Part shown: positions 42,703-51,382 of the stretch, in pieces
Numbering within the stretch: the first letter of the stretch is position 1
How the letters are laid out: each line of letters begins with the position of its first letter
Assembly (NCBI RefSeq): GCF_900100295.1
Contig: NZ_FNEV01000002.1
Span: 62,001-126,000 of the forward strand
Reading direction: 5' to 3'
Length of the DNA: 64,000 bases
DNA from: Salimicrobium halophilum
Lineage (GTDB): Bacteria > Bacillota > Bacilli > Bacillales > Halobacillaceae
Translations under genes and position numbers: made by a program
The notes under the pieces: generated by a model
Told to the model about the DNA's origin: nothing
Seen by the model: only the letters and a program-made list of their open reading frames with translations
Database searches by the model: none

Positions 42703-43359
42703 ATGACTTTTTCAATTATTGCTAAATGTAAAGAGACCGGAAAATATGGAGCTGCAGTCGCGACCTGCTTTCCAGGGGTAGGGGCGCATAGTCCGCATAT
42801 AGAAGCGGATACAGGTATCGTTCTTACGCAAGGATGGGTGAATCCGCCCCTTGGGCAGGAAGGGATCGACTATCTGAAAAAAGGGTACACGGCCAATGAA
42901 ACATTGAATCATCTGCTGATGCATGACCCTGGTAAGGAGTTACGTCAGGTAGCCGTTATGGATCAGTATGGCAACAGCAGTTCTTATACAGGTGTCGAAA
43001 ACGATGAATACAAAGGAAGCATCATAGGGGAGAACTGGTCTGTTCATGGAAATGTGCTCGAAGATCCTGAAGTCCTCTCGCAGATGGCTGAAGCTTTTGA
43101 AGCTTCCGAGGGTCCACTTGAGGTGCGATTGTTCGAAGCGTTAGCGGCTGGAGATGCAGCAGGTGGCGACAAACGTGGAAAACAGTCTGCTGTCATCAAA
43201 GTCGTCGACATCGCCGAATTCCCTTATATCGATTTTCGGGTGGATGACCACGAAGAGCCGGTGCAGGAACTCAGGCGCATCTATGAAAAGAATAAGCATG
43301 TCCTGATTGAGAGATATTACGAATGGGTTGACGCCGTCAAACAGGGAATTGTACTGTAG
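42703..43359 (+). CDS. DUF1028 (Ntn-hydrolase-like) protein
   Basis: 218 residues. TFSIIAKCKETGKYGAAVATCFPGVGAHSP at the start and GIVLTQGWVNPPLGQEGIDYLKKGYTA are the marks of DUF1028, a family with an N-terminal-nucleophile-hydrolase-like fold; the peptidase or amidase activity has not been shown in general. GAGGTG overlaps the dppF end and precedes the ATG. Its place directly behind a complete peptide importer suggests that it cleaves the imported compound. Confidence 0.87.
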   Translation: MTFSIIAKCKETGKYGAAVATCFPGVGAHSPHIEADTGIVLTQGWVNPPLGQEGIDYLKKGYTANETLNHLLMHDPGKELRQVAVMDQYGNSSSYTGVENDEYKGSIIGENWSVHGNVLEDPEVLSQMAEAFEASEGPLEVRLFEALAAGDAAGGDKRGKQSAVIKVVDIAEFPYIDFRVDDHEEPVQELRRIYEKNKHVLIERYYEWVDAVKQGIVL

Positions 43360-43393
43360 GTTCAATCTGTATATACAAATTCGAGGTGGAATT

Positions 43394-45472
43394 ATGAGTG
43401 GAAGTATCTGGGACCATCTGACCCGTCATCAGGAGAAGCAAGTTTATATTATCGATCGGGCGACGAGGGCTGTCATTTCCAATGCATCCTCTACATTGCC
43501 TGTCCGGGTGAAGGAGGACCCTGAGAAGGTCCCTCCTTCTTTTTACGTGAAAGATGATATCGTCATCTATGAACTTCCGGATCACCAGGTGATGGTGGAG
43601 GGAGAGACGGACATAGATGTCGACTTCTGGTCGAAACAGATTCCCTGGCTTACGTATTTATTCGAGGAGAATAAGCATGCCTCGCAGGTATTGACGGATA
43701 TGGCCAATACCCTCGCTTCGAAAATGTACGACGAGGATATCCTTGAAGTGGTGATCCAGACCGTCATCGAAGCTGTTCCGTTTGCGGATACCGGATTTCT
43801 GTTTCTTCATGATAAACAAATCGATAAATTATTGATTCATGCCGCCGTCGGTTTTCGGGAAGAAAGCTACCGGAAGACCAGACTGAAGAAAGGGGAAGGG
43901 GTGAGCGGACAGGTTTATGCAACAGGGATTCCAGAAGTGATCAACGGAGAGAAGAATATCCGGAAAGCGATGACTTCAATGAGTGATTATAACTATACTC
44001 ACTACATCAAAGCGACAAAGGGACGTGAATTCCCGGACTGTATGATTTCCGTACCGCTTATGTTCGAGAATGAGATTCTCGGTGTGTTGACGATCGATAG
44101 TTTCGAGGCTGGAGGCTATTTCACTCAAGCGGATCTGAGTCTTGTAAAGGCGCTTGCCGATCATGCGGCCATAGTGTTGACGCATGGGCGGGTCTATGCC
44201 AATGAGAAAAAGAAGCGGGAAGAATACGAAACGACACTGCAGGCCTTAAGGAAAGAGCATGAGATGGTCAGACGGACAACCGACTTCCACCACCGGCTGA
44301 CGAATATTGCTGCACGCGGGGAAGGAGCGGAAGCGATTTTCAACGCATTGAAGCAGACGATTTCTTATCCTTTCGCTGTTTATGATTTTCTGCTTCACCC
44401 TTATTTTGAGACAGAGGGAGCGGCCAGGAAGGAATTGATGCCTTCTTTTCTTACCCATCCCCGGGTGAAGAACGTCCGGAAAACGCATAAATGGAATCAG
44501 ATTCCTCTAGAAAAAGAACGGCTCATCGTTCTTCCTATCATCGGGGTCGAAGATATCTGGGGGTTTCTATGTGTATGGATGCCTGAAGATGATATTGTGG
44601 AGAATGACATCGTGCTATTCGAATATGGAGCGACCGTACTTTCCCTGGAGCTGACCAAAGAAGAGGCGATCAAGGAAGCAGAGCAGGGGGTGAAAGGAGA
44701 GCTTGTGGAAGGACTTCTCTCCGGAAAAGCCCAGAAAACGCTTGAGGTCCAGGCGGCAAATCTGGGTCTCACCCCGGGAGATTACTACAGCATGGTTCTA
44801 ACGCGACTGACTCCCGGATCTGTTGCAGGATTGCTTCCTCAACACGTAAAATGGAAGAAAGAAGAAATTATCAGAGCGTTCGAGGAAGAATTTGATAAAA
44901 GGGGAATCAAGGGGATTGTCGCTTATTATCGATCGTATATATTTGCAATGGCCAGTTTTGATGAACAGAACGGAAAAAAGCAGGCACGACTTGAAATGAA
45001 GCAACTGGTCGATCGTCTGGAATCGTGGCATCTCCCGCTTCAAACTGGTGTCGGACGAGTCCACAAAAATTTGAATAACGTCAATCACTCTCTTGAGGAT
45101 GCGGAGAAATGCATGGAGTTGATGACGAAGGAGAATGACCCGAAAGTCATCAGCTTCGTCAGTGCAGGCATCAGCCGTTTCCTTCTGCAGCATAGTGAAG
45201 AGGAACTCAACCTGTTTGTGGATGACATTCTCGGACCGCTTCTTCAATATGATAGGAAGAAGAAGAGCGATTTCATGGAGACGCTGATTAGCTATGTACG
45301 TTATGATAAAGAGTTGAAACAGGTGACGGAAGTGTTGAACGTCCACCATAATACGCTTTACTACAGAATCTCTCGTATACAGGCGATTCTTGATATTGAC
45401 TTCAGTGACTTCGAAGACTGGTTCAATGTGCAACTCGCCTGTCACGTTCATGATTTTCTGGAACAACAATGA
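43394..45472 (+). CDS. GAF-domain regulator with PucR/CdaR-type helix-turn-helix
   Basis: 692 residues. An N-terminal segment of about 100 residues, a GAF domain (about 115-265: YDEDILEVVIQTVIEAVPFADTGFLFLHD through VPLMFENEILGVLTIDSF), a coiled coil, a second GAF-like region, and a C-terminal PucR helix-turn-helix (VTEVLNVHHNTLYYRISRIQAIL). PucR/CdaR proteins activate genes for purine, diacid or peptide use. GAGGTGGAATT precedes the ATG at 43394. Encoded inside the transporter operon, it probably senses the imported compound or its product and activates the operon. Confidence 0.87.
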   Translation: MSGSIWDHLTRHQEKQVYIIDRATRAVISNASSTLPVRVKEDPEKVPPSFYVKDDIVIYELPDHQVMVEGETDIDVDFWSKQIPWLTYLFEENKHASQVLTDMANTLASKMYDEDILEVVIQTVIEAVPFADTGFLFLHDKQIDKLLIHAAVGFREESYRKTRLKKGEGVSGQVYATGIPEVINGEKNIRKAMTSMSDYNYTHYIKATKGREFPDCMISVPLMFENEILGVLTIDSFEAGGYFTQADLSLVKALADHAAIVLTHGRVYANEKKKREEYETTLQALRKEHEMVRRTTDFHHRLTNIAARGEGAEAIFNALKQTISYPFAVYDFLLHPYFETEGAARKELMPSFLTHPRVKNVRKTHKWNQIPLEKERLIVLPIIGVEDIWGFLCVWMPEDDIVENDIVLFEYGATVLSLELTKEEAIKEAEQGVKGELVEGLLSGKAQKTLEVQAANLGLTPGDYYSMVLTRLTPGSVAGLLPQHVKWKKEEIIRAFEEEFDKRGIKGIVAYYRSYIFAMASFDEQNGKKQARLEMKQLVDRLESWHLPLQTGVGRVHKNLNNVNHSLEDAEKCMELMTKENDPKVISFVSAGISRFLLQHSEEELNLFVDDILGPLLQYDRKKKSDFMETLISYVRYDKELKQVTEVLNVHHNTLYYRISRIQAILDIDFSDFEDWFNVQLACHVHDFLEQQ

Positions 45473-45490
45473 TAGAAGGAGGACCGGACA

Positions 45491-46627
45491 ATGAAAGTGA
45501 TCAAGAATGTTACGATTATGACTTCTGCCGGGAAGACGATTCCATCAGGTAGTGTGAAAGTCGAACATGGAACAATCCATGAGATCGGTGACGATATAAA
45601 CGAGGTAGGTTGTGAAATCATCGATGGAAAGGGCGGAGTCCTAACGCCGGGGTTGATCGATCCGCACACGCACCTTGGTATCGACGAAGAAGGGTACGGA
45701 TGGGAAGGAGCGGATTTCAACGAAACGTCGTCTCCTGTCACTCCTCATATGCGGGCGATTGATGGTATCAACCCTTGGGACCGTGGTCTGCTTGACGCTT
45801 CGGAAGCTGGAATTACGACGGTACATGTCCTTCCGGGGAGTGCTAATGTAGTGGGGGGCGTGACGACTGTGATGAACGTTCTGCCCCGCAGACCTTTATC
45901 GGAAAGCGTCATCCGGGTAGAAGCAGGGTTGAAATGTGCGCTCGGAGAGAATCCGAAAGCCATCCACGGCAAAAACGGGAAAGCACCCGTCACCCGGATG
46001 GGAGTAGCGGCAATGCTTCGGGAGCAGTTTGTAAAAGCGGAAAATTACAGGCAACAAAGCGAACGGGATATCCGGATGGAGCCCCTTCTGAAGGCCCTTG
46101 ATGGAGAGATACCTGTGTTTATCCACGCGCATCGCGCTGATGATATTTTGACCGCTCTCCGTATCAAAGAAGAATTCGGACTGGACCTACATATCGAGCA
46201 TGTCACGGAAGGTCACCTCATCGTGGATGAACTCCGGAAGTATAGCGGAGACGTAGCGTTCACTATCGGTCCGACACTTTCGAATCGCAGTAAGGTCGAG
46301 CTTGGAAACATTTCGTGGGAAACGTATAAAGAGCTGGCGGATCATGAGGTTCCTTTTGCGATGACGACCGATCATCCTGTCGTGCCGATCTCCCATTTAC
46401 GGACGTCGATGATCCAGGCAGCTGCCCATGGTCTCGATAAACAGAAGGCGCTGGATGCTATTACTATCGAAGCGGCGAAAAATTTGGACGTAAGTGATGC
46501 AAAAGGCTCCATCGAACCGGGCAAAGATGCCGATCTCGTCCTTTGGAGCGGGGATCCGTTCGATTATTCGTCTGGCGTCCTGCAGACATTCGTCAAAGGG
46601 GACAGAGTTTTTCAGAAGAACACGTGA
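45491..46627 (+). CDS. Amidohydrolase family protein
   Basis: 378 residues. Metal-site motifs of the amidohydrolase superfamily: GLIDPHTHLG (HxH), PVFIHAHRADD, HIEHVTEG and MTTDHPVV (Asp). The C-terminal IEPGKDADLVLWSGDPFDYSSGV is the usual composite-domain end of imidazolonepropionase-like and dipeptidase-like members. It should hydrolyse an amide, cyclic amide or isopeptide in the cytoplasm. AGAAGGAGGA precedes the ATG. It ends the operon that begins with the peptide-binding lipoprotein. Confidence 0.88.
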   Translation: MKVIKNVTIMTSAGKTIPSGSVKVEHGTIHEIGDDINEVGCEIIDGKGGVLTPGLIDPHTHLGIDEEGYGWEGADFNETSSPVTPHMRAIDGINPWDRGLLDASEAGITTVHVLPGSANVVGGVTTVMNVLPRRPLSESVIRVEAGLKCALGENPKAIHGKNGKAPVTRMGVAAMLREQFVKAENYRQQSERDIRMEPLLKALDGEIPVFIHAHRADDILTALRIKEEFGLDLHIEHVTEGHLIVDELRKYSGDVAFTIGPTLSNRSKVELGNISWETYKELADHEVPFAMTTDHPVVPISHLRTSMIQAAAHGLDKQKALDAITIEAAKNLDVSDAKGSIEPGKDADLVLWSGDPFDYSSGVLQTFVKGDRVFQKNT

Positions 46628-46719
46628 TGGTATTTTTTCCATCGACCCCCTAATCTCCTGGTGGTACCTACGAATCCTATGAATGTGGAAGAATCCACGG
46701 ATAGGAGATGAGGAAAGTA

Positions 46720-46911
46720 ATGTACAAAATTACATTCGAAGATCATGGAATCAGAAAAGTACTCACATCTTCTGGAAGCACCGAAACGAAAGTGTTCCAA
46801 ACCTACGTGGAAGCGAAACTGATGATGACGAATCTTGAGAAGCATGCAATGTATGACAAACAGTGGGCGATCGAGCCGCTCGAATCTGAACAATCACTGA
46901 TAAACCGATAA
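46720..46911 (+). CDS. Small protein of unknown function
   Basis: 63 residues, a probable alpha+beta protein (YKITFEDHGIRKVLTSSGSTETKVFQTYVEAKLMM). No known motif recognised. GAGGAAAGTA precedes the ATG at 46720; an ATG four codons upstream touches the AGGAG site. A hairpin CCTAT...ATAGG upstream (46677-46706) includes part of that region and could affect its translation. Confidence 0.6.
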   Translation: MYKITFEDHGIRKVLTSSGSTETKVFQTYVEAKLMMTNLEKHAMYDKQWAIEPLESEQSLINR

Positions 46912-46917
46912 TAAGGG

Positions 46918-46951
46918 ACGGTCTCATTTTCTTACGATGAGGCCGTTTTTC
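46918..46951 (+). terminator. Terminator
   Basis: ACGGTCTCAT / ATGAGGCCGT stem followed by five T, after the 63-residue protein gene. Confidence 0.8.
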
Positions 46952-47016
46952 TATGAGGATTTCTTTTTGGTGACGGAAAAATCGGGTATGGGTCTGTAAC
47001 GATGGAGGTGAATGGA

Positions 47017-47163
47017 TTGGATAGCAAAGAACGCATTCTGAAAGAAATCGAACAGCTCGGGGAGAAGGAACGCGAAGAGGTTTTGGAGAAAATCAGGAAA
47101 AAGTACATGAAAAGTGAGACATGGTGGGACAAAGGCGGCGATGAAACGTATAAGGAATGGTGA
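47017..47163 (+). CDS. Small helical protein, unknown
   Basis: 48 residues, highly charged helix (DSKERILKEIEQLGEKEREEV) followed by a Trp-rich end (SETWWDKGGDETYKEW). The TTG at 47017 is chosen since GGAGGTG stands six bases before it; an ATG at 47002 lies inside this site. The gene ends one base before a strong terminator, which supports expression. I do not recognise the family. Confidence 0.6.
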   Translation: MDSKERILKEIEQLGEKEREEVLEKIRKKYMKSETWWDKGGDETYKEW

Positions 47164-47164
47164 G

Positions 47165-47199
47165 ATCTCTTGCGGAGGATTCCGCAGGAGATTTTTTTA
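47165..47199 (+). terminator. Terminator
   Basis: ATCTC-TGCGGA / TCCGCA-GAGAT stem followed by seven T. Confidence 0.88.
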
Positions 47200-47290
47200 T
47201 TCAGAAATTGGAGAGATTTTCTAAATAATATAAGCCACAGGATCATTTCCTTTGTCTAATACATAGAAGATCGGTAGGGAGGGAGTAATT

Positions 47291-48292
47291 TTGAAATGGA
47301 TCAAAGTATTTTTATTCGTGCTCTTACTGGCGGGGTGCGGACAGTCTGAAACGATGAAAGGTGATGCGGGGGGCAAATCGAACAGTTCGGAACAGGAACG
47401 ATCTTGTCCTTCCGGTGAAGTCGATGGCCAGACTATCGATGAGGTGCCGCAAGAGGAGTTGGAGAAGTATGACCAGGCAGATGCCACAGCAGCAGTTCAA
47501 ATGGAACGATACGAGACGTTTCAGTCCCATTTGAAGCAAGAAGGAATCTCGATGGACGAAATGGATGCACTTGGAAATGTGTTTTTTGCGGATACATCCG
47601 TTGTCGTTCTCTTGAAAAAAGAGTTACCTTCTGAAAAGCGTGAGCCGGTAGAACAGATTGTTGAACAAATGAGAAGCACTTATAACAAAGATGCGGTGAT
47701 CATGGATTACGTCGCTATTTCTGTGAAAGAGAAAGAACAAAGGATCACAGAAGTTTCCAATACACTAAGGGAGCATGAAACGATTAATGAAAAGCTTTCG
47801 TCTGTAAGTACTTGTGGTGGGAAGAGTATGGATATTCAAGTTACCACCTTGGAAGAAATGACAGAGGAGGAGAAGGAATATCTTACTTCTGAATTTGATT
47901 TCCCGGTTTACGCCGAAGTAATGGCCTCTGAAACAGCAGGTTATGTAACAGGTGTCAGAGAAGGTGGGATGCTTGTCGGTTTCGGCTGGTTCAGTAATGC
48001 CCCGGGAGAAGTGAAGGTCGGTGATTATGTAAAAGTTACTCATGGTCCTGTTGCTGAGTCCTTTCCTTCCCAGGGAGCTGCATATAAAACGGAAATTCAG
48101 GATCCCCGACAGCCTGAAGGAGCAGACAAGACGGATCGTCAGGTAGTAAAGAAAGCTTTATCTTCTTTTGAAAAAGGGCGCCTGAACGTAACGGAAGTCA
48201 CGTATGACGAAGAGAAGGATGAGTGGCAGGTAACGATCTCCACAGGAATCATGGAGGAAGATGAAGAAGAAACGGTAACAGTGCCGGATTGA
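47291..48292 (+). CDS. Lipoprotein with DUF3221-like C-terminal region, copy 1
   Basis: 333 residues. Signal peptide with lipobox LAGC (Cys near residue 16). The mature part has SCPSGEVDGQ and later STCGGKSMD, two cysteines conserved in the neighbouring paralogue and likely to form a disulfide outside the cell. The C-terminal stretch GYVTGVREGGMLVG ... VGDYVKVTHGPVAESFPSQG resembles the YobA/DUF3221 pattern. The TTG at 47291 follows GGGAGGGAG. Function unknown. It is one of two adjacent duplicated genes. Confidence 0.75.
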   Translation: MKWIKVFLFVLLLAGCGQSETMKGDAGGKSNSSEQERSCPSGEVDGQTIDEVPQEELEKYDQADATAAVQMERYETFQSHLKQEGISMDEMDALGNVFFADTSVVVLLKKELPSEKREPVEQIVEQMRSTYNKDAVIMDYVAISVKEKEQRITEVSNTLREHETINEKLSSVSTCGGKSMDIQVTTLEEMTEEEKEYLTSEFDFPVYAEVMASETAGYVTGVREGGMLVGFGWFSNAPGEVKVGDYVKVTHGPVAESFPSQGAAYKTEIQDPRQPEGADKTDRQVVKKALSSFEKGRLNVTEVTYDEEKDEWQVTISTGIMEEDEEETVTVPD

Positions 48293-48338
48293 TGAGAGTA
48301 GAAGGTTGAGCACACGTAAGCATGAGGAGGAAGTTTTG

Positions 48339-49373
48339 ATGAAGTTCATTCAAAGCCTATTGTTCATATTCATACTTGCAGGATGCGGGACGTCTACTAC
48401 AACCGATAACGACCCGGAGGAGAGTAAGAACAGTGAGGATCCGGCGCAATCATGTCCAACGTATGAAGTGGACGGACAGAAGTTAAAAGAGATACCGGAA
48501 GAAGAGATGGATAGATATGAGCAAAAGCTCGGAAATGTGCCTGAGGAACGGAAACATACGAGGATGGCCGCTATCCAATCAGAACGTAAGGAAACTTTTC
48601 AAGCGGAGATGCAACAAGAAGGCTTGACCATGGAAGATCTTAAGAGCATAGGAGGAATGTTCATTGATGAAACATCGATCGTCGTCCAGTTGAAACAGGA
48701 CTTGTCTGAAGAAGAGCGTGAACCGGTAGAACAAATAGTTGAGAGAGTGAGAGATACGTACAATGAAGGAGCGGTCCTTATCGATGAGGTCAGCGTGTCA
48801 CAGAAGGAGAGCGGGCAAAGACTGACAGAAGTGATGAATACATTAAAAAAACACGAAACGCTCAGACCGAAAATTTCTTCGTTCAGCACTTGCGGCAGAG
48901 GGAGTATGGACGTAGAAGTCACCCTCCTCCAAGAACTCGATGAGGAAGAGACGGATTATATCCGTTCCACCTTCGATTATCCGGTTTATACGAAGGTCTC
49001 AGCTATGGAAACATCCGGTTACGTGACAGAAACCAGAGAAGGGGAAATACTTGTGGATTCCACCTGGTTCAGCGAAGTTGCTCCAGAGGCAGAAATCGGT
49101 AGTTACGTAAAAGTGACACATGGATCGGTTCAGCTTTCGTACCCAGGTCAAGCTTCCGCCTTCGAAACAGAGATTCGGGAACTGCGTCAGCCGGAAGGAG
49201 CCGATAAAACAGACCGGGAAGCGGTGAGGAAAGCTTTGGAGGATTTTGAGAAAGGACCGCTTGATATAACAGAAGCCGCTTATGATAGAGAGAAGGATCA
49301 GTGGAACATTACGGTTTCGATAGGGAGCGCGACCGAAGATGATACAAAAGAAACGGTAACGGTGCCGGATTGA
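48339..49373 (+). CDS. Lipoprotein with DUF3221-like C-terminal region, copy 2
   Basis: 344 residues. Same plan as the upstream gene: lipobox LAGC, SCPTYEVDGQ, a helical middle part (EEREPVEQIVERVRDTYNEGAV), STCGRGSMD, and GSYVKVTHGSVQLSYPGQ near the C-terminus. Nearly every block aligns with copy 1, so the pair arose by tandem duplication; sequence has diverged a good deal, implying separate roles. GAGGAGGAAG precedes the ATG. The stop overlaps the start of the next membrane protein gene. Confidence 0.75.
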   Translation: MKFIQSLLFIFILAGCGTSTTTDNDPEESKNSEDPAQSCPTYEVDGQKLKEIPEEEMDRYEQKLGNVPEERKHTRMAAIQSERKETFQAEMQQEGLTMEDLKSIGGMFIDETSIVVQLKQDLSEEEREPVEQIVERVRDTYNEGAVLIDEVSVSQKESGQRLTEVMNTLKKHETLRPKISSFSTCGRGSMDVEVTLLQELDEEETDYIRSTFDYPVYTKVSAMETSGYVTETREGEILVDSTWFSEVAPEAEIGSYVKVTHGSVQLSYPGQASAFETEIRELRQPEGADKTDREAVRKALEDFEKGPLDITEAAYDREKDQWNITVSIGSATEDDTKETVTVPD

Positions 49374-49810
49374 TGAGAATCCCCTTTCTTATTTTGTTGG
49401 TGCTCCTCATCCCTGTATCCGCTTCGGCCACGTCCTGGGCGTATGCATTTGTAGTCTGGGACGGGTACGAATACAAGATGACGGATGATTACATTACAGA
49501 AGTTGGAGAGAGGATCGGGGAAGTGACTACTCATTCTGAGATGGAACAGTACGGCGGAAATTTTTCCAACGCCTATGAAAAAGGGACCGCTTACTTCCGG
49601 GTCCCTGGTGTATCAACGGATGAAATAATGGCGGTAAAGGATGGAGACAGATACCGGGTAGCTGAGAGAGTCGGGGAGTATACGTACGGCTCTTCGTTCA
49701 CGGATACAGATAGTGGTGTTGCGAAAGGAATCGTCATCGCTTTCCTGTTTTTCGGTGTGTTTTTGACCATCATGACGATTCTTGCGTTCTACTATATGAA
49801 AAGAGGCTGA
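49373..49810 (+). CDS. Secreted/membrane protein, unknown
   Basis: 145 residues: an N-terminal signal sequence (LILLVLLIPVSASA, cleavage likely after ASA), an extracellular domain of about 90 residues starting SWAYAFVVWDGYEYKM, and a C-terminal membrane helix (GIVIAFLFFGVFLTIMTIL). The ATG overlaps the stop of the second lipoprotein gene (TGATG), so the three genes are probably one transcript and may act together at the cell surface. Family not recognised. Confidence 0.7.
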   Translation: MRIPFLILLVLLIPVSASATSWAYAFVVWDGYEYKMTDDYITEVGERIGEVTTHSEMEQYGGNFSNAYEKGTAYFRVPGVSTDEIMAVKDGDRYRVAERVGEYTYGSSFTDTDSGVAKGIVIAFLFFGVFLTIMTILAFYYMKRG

Positions 49811-49863
49811 CGGTTTGACCCTCTCAGAAAAGGTGAATACCTAGGGTACAGGAGGGGTTAGCT

Positions 49864-50313
49864 ATGGATGATTTTTTGAAAAGAGCTGTAGAATTATCGA
49901 AACAGAATGTGGATGAAGGCGGGCACCCGTTCGGAGCGGTGCTCGTGAAAGACGGGGAAATCGTCAGTGAAGGCGTAAATGAGCTTCACATCCATTATGA
50001 TGCGAGCAGTCACGCAGAGATGCTAGCGGTAAGGCGCGCGCAGGAAAAACTGGAGACTCATGACTTATCGGGCTGCACGATGTATGCGAGCGGGGAACCG
50101 TGTCCGATGTGTTATACCGTGATGCAGTTTGCCGGCATGCAAGACGTTTATTTTGCAGAAACCGTGGAGGAAGCGTATGACGTAGGCCTGACGAAAGGGA
50201 AGGAAATTTACGAAGAGTTGAAAAAACCGAAGGAAGAGAGAGTCTTCCAAATGAAGTACCGGCCTCTTGAGGGGGAAAGCTCGATGGAGCGCTTCCGGAA
50301 GCGAAACAGTTGA
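49864..50313 (+). CDS. Nucleoside/guanine deaminase (CDA superfamily)
   Basis: 149 residues. Zinc site seen in SSHAEMLAVRRAQ (His and catalytic Glu) and GEPCPMCYTVMQFAG (two Cys). The spacing and the C-terminal KGKEIYEELKKPKEER fit guanine deaminase-like proteins of the TadA/GuaD group. It converts guanine to xanthine or a related base or nucleoside in the cytoplasm. AGGAGGGG precedes the ATG. Confidence 0.87.
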   Translation: MDDFLKRAVELSKQNVDEGGHPFGAVLVKDGEIVSEGVNELHIHYDASSHAEMLAVRRAQEKLETHDLSGCTMYASGEPCPMCYTVMQFAGMQDVYFAETVEEAYDVGLTKGKEIYEELKKPKEERVFQMKYRPLEGESSMERFRKRNS

Positions 50314-50377
50314 ATGGAGATGAGAGGGAAAGCGTGCTATCTTTAAAGTACGATACCTTGAAGAAAGGAGCTTTCCG

Positions 50378-51064
50378 ATGAAGAAACGTCTGAAGTGGGG
50401 AATCGGTCTCGGGATCCTCGTGCTGGCCGCTGTCTTTCTCATTCCGGAAGCTTACGCGTATATGACGAAACGGAATTATGAAAGTGATGCGATTGCGGAA
50501 ACGGAAGTGCCGGAAGGGTATGAAATTGCGACGCTCGCCGGGGGATGCTTCTGGTGTATGGAACCGCCATTTGAAAAACTTAAAGGGATACACAGTGTCG
50601 TCTCTGGTTATACGGGGGGAGATGTGGAGAACCCAACGTATGAGGAAGTGTCTGCGGGAGGTACCGGCCATATCGAAGCCGTTCAGGTTTATTATGATCC
50701 GGACGTTATCACTTACGAAGAGGTCCTGGACGTATTCTGGCGACAGATCAATCCTACTGATGACGAAGGGCAGTTCGTCGATCGGGGCTATCAATATACG
50801 ACGGCTATCTTTTATCATAATGAAAAACAAAAAGAGATAGCCGAAAACTCCAAACAGGAGCTGGAAGAATCCGGTCGTTTCGATTCGGACATCGTCACTC
50901 CGGTCCGGCAGGCTGAAACGTTCTGGCGTGCCGAAGAGTATCATCAGGATTATTATAAGAAGAATGAGTGGCGCTACGATTATTATCGCGACAATTCCGG
51001 TCGGGACGATTACTTGAATGAAACGTGGGGCGAAGATCGGGAGCTTGATTTAGAAGAGAAATAA
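50378..51064 (+). CDS. msrA: Membrane-anchored peptide-methionine (S)-S-oxide reductase
   Basis: 228 residues. An N-terminal membrane helix (about 6-27) precedes the MsrA domain; GGCFWCMEPPFEKLKG holds the catalytic Cys near residue 57, followed by GYTGG and GHIEAVQVYYDP, and a Tyr/Asp-rich end. The usual MsrA is cytoplasmic, so this form probably repairs oxidised methionines at the outer membrane face. No MsrB domain or gene is adjacent. GAAAGGAGC precedes the ATG. Confidence 0.9.
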   Translation: MKKRLKWGIGLGILVLAAVFLIPEAYAYMTKRNYESDAIAETEVPEGYEIATLAGGCFWCMEPPFEKLKGIHSVVSGYTGGDVENPTYEEVSAGGTGHIEAVQVYYDPDVITYEEVLDVFWRQINPTDDEGQFVDRGYQYTTAIFYHNEKQKEIAENSKQELEESGRFDSDIVTPVRQAETFWRAEEYHQDYYKKNEWRYDYYRDNSGRDDYLNETWGEDRELDLEEK

Positions 51065-51072
51065 TGGACCAT

Positions 51073-51105
51073 AGGGCGGAATCGATGACGGTTTCGCTCT
51101 TTTTC
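51073..51105 (+). terminator. Terminator after msrA
   Basis: GGGCGGAATC / GGTTTCGCTC stem with wobbles, followed by five T. Confidence 0.65.
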
Positions 51106-51190
51106 ATTGTGTTTTTTTTCAGAAAAGTGAGAAGGTGTCTGTTTTTTCTCAGGAAAATGATGCTAAAATGGAAGAAAAGGGGTTTGGCAG

Positions 51191-51382
51191 ATGAACCACT
51201 CTTTGTTGTTCTCACTCACGATCGGCATGTTTCTGTACACGATTATCGGTAAAATCATCTTCAATTACTACGTGCCGAACTACATGTATGTCCCGCTTAT
51301 ACTATTCTCCCTGCTTACCTTTCTCGTTATGAAACCGGCGGAAGAGAAGGAGGAGACGGATGATCGGTATTTGGAATCATGA
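51191..51382 (+). CDS. Small two-helix membrane protein
   Basis: 63 residues with two hydrophobic segments (about 6-24 and 32-48) and an acidic tail (KPAEEKEETDD). AAAAGGGG precedes the ATG. It overlaps the GNAT gene start by 23 bases, suggesting cotranscription. Family not recognised. Confidence 0.65.
   Translation: MNHSLLFSLTIGMFLYTIIGKIIFNYYVPNYMYVPLILFSLLTFLVMKPAEEKEETDDRYLES

Noticed and set aside
49964-50944. 326-codon minus-strand frame opposite the deaminase and msrA
   Set aside because: Both plus-strand genes carry intact catalytic motifs; the antisense frame is Phe/Arg/Ser-rich without family features.
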